DNA of 6,149 nt from Granulosicoccaceae bacterium (GCA_023301405.1 JALZUX010000025.1:1-6149); one strand, 5' to 3'. Counted from the stretch's first letter, positions 1 to 6,072 are shown. The notes: a model not told the origin generated them from the sequence alone. Numbers and translations: made by a program.

Positions 1-577
1 GCTAGTTCAGTTCACCCCACTCATGTGCAAGGCCCTTAAAGGGCTCACGACAATCTTAGCCCGCAACCGCAGCAGTTTGATTTGCGCCCCTCCCCCCGAG
101 CTGGCTGTCTGGCAATTACCGCGATCACGCCCTGACACAAAAAAGTGAGACTTGAAATAACAACAAGATTCGCTGAATCACGCAAGAATCAGTCGCTGAC
201 AGGTTAGATTTAGATGATAATCAGGACAGCTGCCCTCAACAGTAATGAACAGGCCCAACCTTGCAAAGCTAACCAGCGCTCAGTTAACTATTTGGCTTCC
301 TTGCAATGGTAACAAGTACGATACACTCAGCGAAAATCTACTCCCGATGTACAAAAATAGATCGAAAAAGCCAAAGGAAATTAAATCAGAAACCGCATCA
401 CAACCTTAACACTTTTCAAGCTGTAAATTTCTGTCATAAGTCAACCACACCTAAAACCAGGCATTTTACTGCGCGTTTTCGCGCGTTATCCGGCCACGAC
501 AGGCACGCGGTTGTCGCAAGCTCAACGCAAAAAACGACAAAACAAGACAAAAAAACGGCCGATCAGAAAAGCGCGAT
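1..577. other. Gene-free region, no convincing CDS
   Basis: No supported gene. An open frame at 306-638 on the plus strand encodes a very basic, Lys/Thr/His/Gln-rich, low-hydrophobicity peptide with no recognisable domain and no clear ribosome binding site, so I treat it as chance. A frame open from the window edge to about 160 on the plus strand also lacks protein character. Small structures seen are the near-perfect palindrome GCCCTT-A-AAGGGC (32-44), a GCGCG-tttt-CGCGC hairpin (471-484) that overlaps a 10-bp imperfect tandem repeat (471-490), and A-tracts from 529. The palindrome at 32-44 could belong to the end of a gene lying left of the window, but it has no T-run after it. Confidence 0.6.
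529..555. promoter_or_regulatory. Phased A-tracts upstream of promoter
   Basis: Three A-tracts begin at exactly 10-bp steps: six A's from 529, four from 539 and seven from 549. A further run of four A's lies at 567-570. This phasing is the classic arrangement for intrinsically bent DNA. It sits directly upstream of the candidate -35 box at 578, where it could act like an UP element or as a binding site for a nucleoid protein. The phasing is seen in the sequence; the role is inference. Confidence 0.4.
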
Positions 578-605
578 TTTACTTTGCAGCCATTTTACTT
601 ATAAA
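578..605 (+). promoter_or_regulatory. Candidate sigma-70 promoter for the 659 gene
   Basis: A TTTACT -35-like hexamer (578-583, 4 of 6 matches to consensus) is separated by 16 bases from TATAAA (600-605, 5 of 6). Transcription would start near 612, giving a leader of about 47 bases before the ATG at 659. The A-tracts just upstream add some support. The spacer is one base short of optimal and the -35 is weak. Confidence 0.45.
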
Positions 606-658
606 CTCTTTTCTCTAGAGAATCCCTACCACCAATAAGCTACCCGGAACCCAAACCA

Positions 659-1015
659 ATGAAAGCACTATTTACAGCACTGGCTATCACCTTAGCTACC
701 ACCGGGGCCGCCTCAGCAGCCGATGAGTTTCTGGGCCCGTGGGCAGCAAGTGCCACTGAGGTACTAAAGATAAGCAAAGACGGTGACGCCCTTCAAGCTG
801 AGTTTATCCGTGAAAACGTTAAAGACGAATACGAGAAGGTTAAATTCTCGGCAATTTATAAAGACGGCGCACTGGTGATCAGTAACGACCAGGGAAACAT
901 CACTGCCACTTATGATGATGAGCAAAAGATTCTGGTCATTGGCGGATTTAAAACTTTTCAAAAAGTAACCGCCGAACAAGCCGCCGCTATCATTGCATCG
1001 CTTGAGAAAAAGTAA
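659..1015 (+). CDS. Small exported protein, unknown function
   Basis: This 118-aa protein has a textbook Sec signal peptide: a Lys near the N-terminus, a hydrophobic Ala/Leu/Thr core, and cleavage expected after the ASA at residues 18-20. The mature part is about 98 residues with no cysteine. It alternates short polar and hydrophobic stretches that suggest beta strands (around 33-38, 44-51, 61-67, 70-75, 80-85, 90-95), followed by an Ala-rich amphipathic helix at 103-116. A GPW near the start of the mature chain, followed by consecutive strands, recalls small lipocalin-like barrels, but this is fold-level guesswork. GGAA at 646-649, nine bases before the ATG, is a plausible ribosome binding site and supports this start. 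The gene is monocistronic and converges on the GcvT-like gene. I do not recognise a named family. Confidence 0.8.
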   Translation: MKALFTALAITLATTGAASAADEFLGPWAASATEVLKISKDGDALQAEFIRENVKDEYEKVKFSAIYKDGALVISNDQGNITATYDDEQKILVIGGFKTFQKVTAEQAAAIIASLEKK

Positions 1016-1045
1016 GCCTAATTGCCAGTACAGTGAACGCAAACG

Positions 1046-1065
1046 GTGCGCGACTTAAAGCGCAC
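1046..1065. repeat. Short GC-rich hairpin after the 659 gene
   Basis: GTGCGC (1046-1051) and GCGCAC (1060-1065) form a 6-bp stem with an 8-base loop, 31 bases after the stop codon of the exported-protein gene. AAACGGTG at 1041-1048 could alternatively pair with CACCG...GTTT at 1070-1080. No T-run follows, so this is at best a weak terminator or a 3'-end stabilising hairpin. Confidence 0.3.
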
Positions 1066-1111
1066 TGCCCACCGCAGTTTCTAACTTAGTAACAAAAGCA
1101 CAAGACGCGAA

Positions 1112-1159
1112 TCGCTTGATCAACCAAAAAGCCACCATGTGCTGTGGTTGATCAAGCGA
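1112..1159. repeat. Perfect 15-bp inverted repeat between convergent genes
   Basis: TCGCTTGATCAACCA (1112-1126) and its exact reverse complement (1145-1159) flank an 18-base spacer. The repeat lies between the ends of two convergent genes, about 100 bases from one stop and 34 from the other, which is where a bidirectional terminator is expected. Neither strand has a proper T-run after the stem; on the minus strand a CTTTTT lies inside the loop side. Each arm also holds the 8-bp palindrome TTGATCAA (1116-1123 and 1148-1155), with centres 32 bp apart. The element may therefore be a protein-binding site or a mobile repeat instead of a simple terminator. Confidence 0.6.
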
Positions 1160-1193
1160 AATGTGAAGCATTACGCGCCCGATATATTGCTTT

Positions 1194-2360
1194 TCAGCTA
1201 CCCACTTCTCTCCCAGCGATGGCGATTTTCTTCTTAACGTCATAGAAGGGTTTTTCAACTACTGTCGCGGCGCGCAAACCTGTCGGAAGCTGAACCTCAA
1301 GCCGGGTGCCCGGCGCTGCACACTGAACTGCCACCATCGCCAGTGCAACATTGCGCTTAAGCCGCGGTGAATAGATAGCCGACGTCACTTTACCGATGTC
1401 CTTCGAATGTTCGCAGACAGGCCAAAAGGTAGTATTCGCTCCGGTTAATGATGGCCCGGAAATGTCCAGTCCAACCTGCCGGCGCTTCACACCGTCTTGA
1501 CGAATTTTTTGCAGTGCTGCCTTACCGATAAAAGTGGTATCAGCATCCAGATTTACTAATCGATCAAGGTTCAATTCATAGGGGTTAGTGTTGATGTCCA
1601 TATCAGCGTGGTAAGACAACATGCCGCCCTCTATGCGCCTGATTGACGATGTATGACCAGCCGCCAGCCCATGTACCGCACCCGCCGCCATAATTTTCTC
1701 CCACAACTCATCGCCTCGTGATCCGTCGCGCAGGTAAAGCTCGTAACCAAGCTCACTTGACCAGCCCGTGCGTGAAACCACCAAAGGTATGCCGTCCAGT
1801 TCTTTTTCTACCAACCAGTAATATCGCAGTTCGGCAATGTCTTCACCAAACAATGCCGCCATGATTTTTCCTGAGTTCGGGCCTTGAAGCTGCAGCGGGG
1901 ACACATCGGGCTCGGTGATCACAACATCCATCCCTGAATGAACAGCCACGCCCTGCGCCCACAGCAATACATCATTGTCCGCCAGAGACAGCCAGAAGTG
2001 ATTCTCAGCCAAACGCAACAACACCGGATCATTCAGAATTCCTCCGTCTGCGTTGGTGATCAACACGTATTTGCACTGCCCTACTGCACAGTTACTGAGG
2101 TCTCGTGGTGTAAGTAGCTGGGTAAACCTGGCTGCATCAGGGCCGGTGATTTCCACTTGACGCTCAACCGCCACATCGCAAAGAATCGCGGTGTTCACCA
2201 AATTCCAGAAATTCTGTTCAGGGTCGCCGAAATCACGCGGGATATACATATGGTTGTATACCGAAAAATCTTTTGCGCCCCAACGCACGGTGGCGTCAAA
2301 GTAAGGTGACTTTCGAATTTGTGTGCCAAACCCGAACTCACCGCCATTGTGTGTAGCCAT
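1194..2360 (-). CDS. GcvT-family folate-dependent enzyme, DmdA-like
   Basis: This is a cytoplasmic tetrahydrofolate-dependent methyl or aminomethyl transferase of the GcvT/DmdA superfamily, 388 aa from the chosen start. The N-terminal folate-binding domain covers roughly residues 35-275. It shows VYNHM near 34-38, GGILNDPV (106-113, the region that binds folate and holds the catalytic Asp of T-protein), LQGPN (158-162), GWSSELGYELY (199-209) and RRIEGG...SYHADM with NPYE at 259-262. The C-terminal barrel runs from about 295 to the end. NDPV in place of the DD of glycine-cleavage T-protein, together with the YNHM and SY..DM..NPYE segments, places it nearer to DMSP demethylase than to GcvT. However, the AGCPN-type segment I recall from genuine DmdA reads AGHTSS here, so the substrate is open. 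No gcvH or gcvP is nearby. I chose the ATG at 2360 because GAGAGAAG lies 5 bases upstream; an ATG 21 bases earlier (2381) would add 7 residues but has no such site. Confidence 0.88.
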   Translation of the reverse strand: MATHNGGEFGFGTQIRKSPYFDATVRWGAKDFSVYNHMYIPRDFGDPEQNFWNLVNTAILCDVAVERQVEITGPDAARFTQLLTPRDLSNCAVGQCKYVLITNADGGILNDPVLLRLAENHFWLSLADNDVLLWAQGVAVHSGMDVVITEPDVSPLQLQGPNSGKIMAALFGEDIAELRYYWLVEKELDGIPLVVSRTGWSSELGYELYLRDGSRGDELWEKIMAAGAVHGLAAGHTSSIRRIEGGMLSYHADMDINTNPYELNLDRLVNLDADTTFIGKAALQKIRQDGVKRRQVGLDISGPSLTGANTTFWPVCEHSKDIGKVTSAIYSPRLKRNVALAMVAVQCAAPGTRLEVQLPTGLRAATVVEKPFYDVKKKIAIAGREVGS

Positions 2361-2381
2361 CGCTGCTTCTCTCAAACTCAT

Positions 2382-2761
2382 CGTAGCTGAGAGTTTAACT
2401 TTGTCACTACTCAGAACACACCTGTCGCGTCCGTGGGCGGCGTCTTTTGATCACTCTATCATTGGCAATCAGCGTTGCGTCGACAACCTTCACACCACAA
2501 ATTGCTGGCAAAAAGGCAACCGCATAAACCTCTCCTTACCTTGCATCAGCATTCCTGACAATACCAAACTTCTCCCCAATAGCTGCATTCACCGAGGGGT
2601 CTTTTGGCCAGCCCCCTCTGAACACCGTTAATGAGGGTAGAAAAACAAACCGGGCAAAGATTTTATTTACATAAAGGAACCCAAACGTTGCTTCAGATGT
2701 CCTAAAAAAGTGGATGGGCACTAAGCTTGCGCCGGATAAATAACTCGGAAACTCATTCATC
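2382..2761. other. Intergenic region between divergent genes
   Basis: No supported gene. On the minus strand a 74-codon frame (2760-2536) ends in TAA and stays open in the same frame for 42 more codons to a TAG at 2407-2409. The stretch on both sides of the stop has some protein-like character (a hydrophobic segment, then VVDATLI and a run of Arg/Lys), which might be a decayed gene remnant. I cannot name a family and chance is equally likely. The region should hold the promoter of the GcvT-like gene, but I see no convincing -35/-10 pair. I looked for a glycine-riboswitch-like core upstream of that gene and did not find one. Confidence 0.4.
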
Positions 2762-2778
2762 TATAATCATCATATAAT
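2762..2778 (+). promoter_or_regulatory. Tandem -10 boxes before the protease gene
   Basis: Two exact TATAAT hexamers lie at 2762-2767 and 2773-2778, 11 bp apart, within the repeat TATAATCATCATATAATCA. They lie 59-75 bases upstream of the ATG of the protease gene. Neither has a good -35 at 17 bases, so an activator or alternative start selection may be needed, or only one box is used. Confidence 0.45.
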
Positions 2779-2836
2779 CAGTGGCTCGACTTCGCACTGA
2801 TGCAAGCTCTAAATTGTCAGGAAACGTTGAAACTTA

Positions 2837-4123
2837 ATGAATACTCATTTTTTAGTCACCGTCGTTTTTGTGGCCGGTGTGAGTACAGGCTGGTTAAGCA
2901 AAACCTGGCTGGGCCCTGCGCCCTTAGTATCGAACAACATCGCGACTACCTATAATCAAGACACCATCCCTGACAGCATCAATGAAACTCAAAGCACCTC
3001 CCTTACCTTAAAATCCACTACGACAAATGCCAGCACAACTTCCGGCGTCAATGTAGATTTTTCCAGCGCATCTCCCCGGCAAATACAGAACCCACCCTCA
3101 AGGCAATCTGCGCTAACTCATTTTAGTAACTTGCTTAATGACCGGTTCTACTATGAAGCAATGGATCTGTACCAAGAGGCGGATCAACAATATGGGAAAA
3201 CCCCCGCTCAATTAAAAAGCGCATTACTCGATCACTTAAGCACTTTATCAAAAAGTCGTAATAACACTGATTTCTCTGAACTAATAGACAGCTATCTATC
3301 GGTATACTACGACGACATTGACGTTTTACTGCTGCTGGCGGCATTCAATCAATCTAATGGCAGTTATCTGGAAACCATCGACGTATACCTGCTTGCAAAA
3401 ACGTATGCCTATACTGAGGTTGATGAACAAAATCTGCTTACCCATTTTAATGGATTTGTACGTCAAATTGATCTCACTTACACCAACCAGAGAAACTGGC
3501 TCTCGTTGCTCAATTTATATTCACATATTGACGCATCAGGCTTAATGACATCAACTCATCGTTACGGGCAAGCGCTTGCCCACCTTGGTAATGGCGACAG
3601 GCTTTCAGCCACCGAGCAGCTAATACAGCTTGAAAATGATAACTTCGTGGGAGAACAAGCAACGATCGCACTAAATAAGCTTGCCAGCCAAAGTGGCGAA
3701 ATAGCCATTAGAAGTACGCCTGTCTTCGAAGACTCATCGGCCATCAAACTACAACAAAGAGGCAATCAGTACGTGGTTGGCCTAACTGTTGGCCAACAAG
3801 ACAATGTCAATCTTCTCATCGACACCGGTGCCTCAATGACCACATTATCACAGGCATCATTTTATGCATTAAACTCAAACGGTGAGGCCGTTATTCAAGA
3901 CAGAAGAGTTTTTCGTACTGCCAATGGCATTGTGCAAGGCACTGTATATTCAATGCCTGAAATAACGCTAGGCCCCTATCTACTCAAAAACACACAAATT
4001 GCGGTACTTGATTTTGCGATGGCAGATAACCTTGATGGCCTGTTAGGCATGAACGTATTAGGGCAATTCCGCTTTCAGATTGATCAGGAAAACAAAAACC
4101 TTATTTTAAATAGAAAACAATAA
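2837..4123 (+). CDS. Membrane-anchored retropepsin-like aspartic protease
   Basis: This 428-aa protein has an uncleaved N-terminal membrane segment (residues 5-20), a Ser/Thr/Asn-rich flexible linker (about 35-90), an all-helical TPR-like region (about 92-285) and a C-terminal retropepsin-type domain (about 300-428). The domain carries the catalytic motif LIDTGAS with Asp329, and the second family signature DGLLGMNVLGQF at 400-411. These are hallmarks of the bacterial clan AA aspartic protease family (TIGR02281-like). Only one DTGAS motif is present, so an active enzyme would be a homodimer. The topology implies a periplasmic catalytic domain. Substrate and role are unknown; the helical repeats suggest protein binding. 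The ribosome binding site is weak: AGGAAA lies 12 bases before the ATG. Long intergenic gaps on both sides suggest a single-gene transcript. Confidence 0.9.
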   Translation: MNTHFLVTVVFVAGVSTGWLSKTWLGPAPLVSNNIATTYNQDTIPDSINETQSTSLTLKSTTTNASTTSGVNVDFSSASPRQIQNPPSRQSALTHFSNLLNDRFYYEAMDLYQEADQQYGKTPAQLKSALLDHLSTLSKSRNNTDFSELIDSYLSVYYDDIDVLLLLAAFNQSNGSYLETIDVYLLAKTYAYTEVDEQNLLTHFNGFVRQIDLTYTNQRNWLSLLNLYSHIDASGLMTSTHRYGQALAHLGNGDRLSATEQLIQLENDNFVGEQATIALNKLASQSGEIAIRSTPVFEDSSAIKLQQRGNQYVVGLTVGQQDNVNLLIDTGASMTTLSQASFYALNSNGEAVIQDRRVFRTANGIVQGTVYSMPEITLGPYLLKNTQIAVLDFAMADNLDGLLGMNVLGQFRFQIDQENKNLILNRKQ

Positions 4124-4533
4124 TGGCCAAGCAATGACGGCTTACGAACACGGCAAGCCACACACTATTTAAATGCCATTGACTGCTGAACGCAGGGTAA
4201 CACTGAGAGTTTAAAGGTAGCGCCAACGTGCACAGGCATAGACCCACGCACTCACAACACGTTAAAACTATCGTTATATTTTTTGCCAAAATACTTCTTG
4301 AACAGCAAAAGCAGATAGCCCCAAAAAATGCTCACAGCGCCACATCAATTACAAGGCACCTCGGTGTTTTTCGCTCTACCTCACGAGCTTTTAAAGGGGA
4401 AGCTTAATATTGACAACTCATCGAGATGCATCCTGCCATCGCGGCGCTGATGACTTCGAACCATTTCGCACCTCACCAAACTTACCTGATAATCTACAAC
4501 AAAGAAGGACAGAAAAAACTTGCGCACTTCTTG
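4124..4533. other. Intergenic region after the protease gene
   Basis: No convincing gene. GGCTT (4139-4143) pairs with AAGCC (4155-4159) shortly after the protease stop, but this is a weak 5-bp stem without a T-run. A T-rich stretch near 4275-4285 and CACC-TC-GGTG followed by five T's near 4357-4373 are poor terminator candidates. A perfect TTGACA occurs at 4410-4415, but no -10-like hexamer follows at proper spacing. A 62-codon frame starting at the TTG of 4410 overlaps the next gene by ATGA; it has a GGGGA at 4397-4401 but no recognisable protein character. Confidence 0.5.
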
Positions 4534-4561
4534 GGAACTATCTTACGTTCCTGAATTCTAA
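4534..4561 (+). promoter_or_regulatory. Candidate ECF/sigma-E-type promoter
   Basis: GGAACTA (4534-4540) is separated by 16 bases from TCTAA (4557-4561). This fits the RpoE-type consensus of gammaproteobacteria (GGAACTT, about 16 bases, TCTAA or TCTGA) with one mismatch in the -35 element. Transcription would begin near 4568, leaving a leader of about 27 bases before the ATG at 4595. GGAAC is also the left half of a small inverted repeat (GGAAC, 8 bases, GTTCC at 4547-4551). If real, the promoter would place the downstream exported protein under envelope-stress or ECF sigma control. No sigma or anti-sigma gene lies in the window. Confidence 0.5.
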
Positions 4562-4594
4562 GTTGACTGATTCCCTACACACTGAGTTAAGCAA

Positions 4595-5095
4595 ATGAAA
4601 AACTTCCTCTCGACCCGCACCCTGTTCAAGGCTAACCCAACATTGGGATCCGCCGCTATCGCACTGGCCACTATCTGTGCCATGGGCACTGCTGCAGCTG
4701 AAGAAGCTCAAATTATCGAATTGACACAGGTCAATTGCCAATTTGTCGAAAGTGAAAACGGCACTAATCACGGCTTCGAGTCCACAATGAAATCTGACTG
4801 CGAAACCATTCATCAAGAATCTGGTGATGAGCGGCTGGCGGCTTCTAAAACAATTGAATTGAAGCCCGGCAAATACATATTCAGAGTGACTAATAAAAAT
4901 GTCGAGTATCCACTTGGTTTCTATTTGCGTGGTGACGGCCTGGTTGGCAAAGCACGGCTGCCAAAGGTCTCAGGCGGTGGTTTGGATCTGGGTGCAACCA
5001 AAGATTACGAAATCACCCTGAAAGAAGGCGATTACGTATACTCGTGCCCACTAAATTCCACCTTAGATTACAAACTACGAGTTTCAGCAAGCTAA
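4595..5095 (+). CDS. Exported cupredoxin-like protein lacking Cu ligands
   Basis: This 166-aa protein has a signal peptide with cleavage expected after the AAA at 33-35, leaving about 131 mature residues. The mature part resembles a cupredoxin-like beta sandwich: a strand with NCQF at 47-50, a loop with DCETIH at 68-73, TIELKPGKYIFRVTN at 86-100, an EYPLGFYLRG strand (104-113), a Gly-rich turn at 126-130, and a terminal YEITLKEGDYVYSCPLN hairpin (138-154). In copper cupredoxins the terminal Cys is followed by His and Met ligands; here Cys151 is followed by PLNSTLDY with neither. Classical blue copper binding is therefore unlikely. Cys48 and Cys69 could form a disulfide. The start is supported by the signal peptide; the ribosome binding site is weak (GAG at 4584-4586). 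The gene has a candidate ECF-type promoter upstream and a strong terminator downstream, so it is probably monocistronic. The fold assignment is inference from sequence pattern. Confidence 0.82.
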   Translation: MKNFLSTRTLFKANPTLGSAAIALATICAMGTAAAEEAQIIELTQVNCQFVESENGTNHGFESTMKSDCETIHQESGDERLAASKTIELKPGKYIFRVTNKNVEYPLGFYLRGDGLVGKARLPKVSGGGLDLGATKDYEITLKEGDYVYSCPLNSTLDYKLRVSAS

Positions 5096-5129
5096 AATAA
5101 AAACACTTAAAATTTAGCGCTATACCTAG

Positions 5130-5202
5130 GAGGCTCAGGCTGATCTGATCATTACAAGCTCTGATAAAGAGACTCTCAGATTGGGCCTTGGCCTCTTTTT
5201 TT
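5130..5202 (+). terminator. Long structured Rho-independent terminator
   Basis: Two arms, 5130-5148 and 5176-5195, pair over about 18 positions including G-U pairs, with one mismatch and one bulged G. GAGGCTCAGGC pairs with GCCTTGGCCTC, and TGATCTGA with TCAGATTG. The 27-base apical part can form a second small stem, CTCT (5159-5162) with AGAG (5168-5171) around a GATAA loop. Seven T's (5196-5202) follow the stem directly. It begins 34 bases after the stop of the cupredoxin-like gene. It is much larger than a minimal terminator, so it might also be the 3' end of a small RNA or a stabilising 3' structure. Confidence 0.8.
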
Positions 5203-5238
5203 GGCAAAAACGTGAATACATGTAATCATGCTCTCTAG

Positions 5239-5258
5239 CACTAAGTGAAAATTTAGTG
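5239..5258. promoter_or_regulatory. Inverted repeat upstream of the lectin-like gene
   Basis: CACTAA (5239-5244) and TTAGTG (5253-5258) form a perfect 6-bp inverted repeat with an 8-base spacer, 43 bases before the ATG at 5301. Spacing and position suit a dimeric regulator site or a small leader hairpin. The promoter itself is unclear: TTGGCA at 5201-5206 is a good -35, but the matching TGTAAT (5221-5226) is only 14 bases away. Confidence 0.3.
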
Positions 5259-5300
5259 GTTAAAACGCTCAAACACAACCTACTAACGGGGACAACAAAT

Positions 5301-6017
5301 ATGACCAACAACACTAAATTGCTAGCAAGCAAAACGGCTACCGTGGGCGCTGTACTCGGCCTGGCAGTCGCCTCATTTGGCATGAGCTCCAGTGCTTGGG
5401 CCCAAGACTCAGACATGACATTCTTCATCACCAGTGCAGGCCCCGGAAAAGGCGGTGACCTTGGTGGACTAGAAGGCGCTGATGCTCATTGCACAACGCT
5501 CGCTGCAGCCGCTGGCTCAAAGCTCGAAAACTGGAAAGCGTATCTCAGTGTTAGCGCCAAAATCGACCGCTCTGGTGATTCGGCAAAAGTTATTTCCGGC
5601 GTTGACGCACGCAGCAGAATCGGCTCTGGCCCTTGGAACAATGCTAAAGGCGCATTGATTGCCGAGGATGTTGAAAGCTTGCATTCAGATGCCCATGCCA
5701 TCAACAAAGAAAACGGCTTAGACGAGAACGGTAAAATTGTTAACGCGCGCGGTGACAAACCAAACCGCCACGATATCCTTACAGGCTCTACTCCACAGGG
5801 AGAATATTCCACTGCCGGTGGTGACACTACATGCTCTGGCTGGACCAGCGATGATGAAGGCTCTGCAATAGTTGGTCATCACGACCTGGCCGGACTTAGC
5901 GACGACAGACACATGGTGTCTTGGAACTCAGCTCACGGTACTGCGGGTTGTTCTGCAGAAGCACTGCCAAGAACCGGTGGTGATGGCCTGTTTTATTGCT
6001 TTTATGCAGGAGAATAA
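5301..6017 (+). CDS. Exported DUF1554/endostatin-lectin-like protein
   Basis: This 238-aa protein has a signal peptide cleaved after AWA (residues 32-34). The mature chain of about 204 residues matches the pattern of the DUF1554 (LenA/endostatin-like, C-type-lectin-like) family: FFITSAGPGKGGDLGGLEGADAHC at 41-64, then NWKAYLS at 77-83, a long middle region ending in TTCSGWTS (176-183), SWNSAH at 207-212, a Cys at 217, and GGDGLFYCFYAGE at the C-terminus. Four mature cysteines (64, 178, 217, 233) are placed for two disulfides. Leptospira members of this family are surface adhesins binding host matrix proteins; the role in a free-living bacterium is unknown and may be sugar or surface binding. 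The ATG at 5301 has GGGGA 8 bases upstream and gives a clean signal peptide, so I prefer it to an in-frame GTG at 5256. There is no anchor motif, so it is probably periplasmic or secreted. Confidence 0.85.
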   Translation: MTNNTKLLASKTATVGAVLGLAVASFGMSSSAWAQDSDMTFFITSAGPGKGGDLGGLEGADAHCTTLAAAAGSKLENWKAYLSVSAKIDRSGDSAKVISGVDARSRIGSGPWNNAKGALIAEDVESLHSDAHAINKENGLDENGKIVNARGDKPNRHDILTGSTPQGEYSTAGGDTTCSGWTSDDEGSAIVGHHDLAGLSDDRHMVSWNSAHGTAGCSAEALPRTGGDGLFYCFYAGE

Positions 6018-6072
6018 ATAGCAAGACGAGCACTTAGGGCTGCGCCAAACTATTTAAATTTGAGATAAAATC

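Noticed and set aside
306..638. 110-codon plus-strand open frame
   Set aside because: Very basic, low-hydrophobicity sequence without domain or ribosome binding site; it overlaps the A-tracts and promoter of the next gene.
2361..2381. Upstream ATG (2381) for the GcvT-like gene
   Set aside because: No ribosome binding site before it, whereas GAGAGAAG lies 5 bases before the ATG at 2360. Not excluded.
2323..2631. 102-codon plus-strand frame
   Set aside because: Overlaps the 5' end of the GcvT-like gene antisense and has no domain or signal; treated as a shadow frame.
2382..2650. Glycine or SAM riboswitch before the GcvT-like gene
   Set aside because: I looked for conserved cores on the minus strand and found none; a purine-rich AAGGAGAGG near 2528-2537 is only a ribosome-binding-site-like run before an 11-codon frame.
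4410..4415. Perfect TTGACA as a -35 box
   Set aside because: No -10-like hexamer 15-19 bases downstream (best is TGCCAT).
4410..4598. 62-codon frame from a TTG, overlapping the cupredoxin-like gene by ATGA
   Set aside because: The overlap and a GGGGA upstream look like coupling, but the peptide has no protein character, the start codon is rare, and the better promoter (4534-4561) lies inside it.
5130..5195. tRNA-like folding
   Set aside because: The size is similar to a tRNA, but there is no acceptor/anticodon/T-arm pattern or conserved GTTC; a single long stem followed by T's fits a terminator.
5256..5300. Upstream GTG start for the lectin-like gene
   Set aside because: It would add 15 residues ahead of an already complete signal peptide, and the GTG lies in the inverted repeat; the ATG at 5301 has GGGGA at good spacing.
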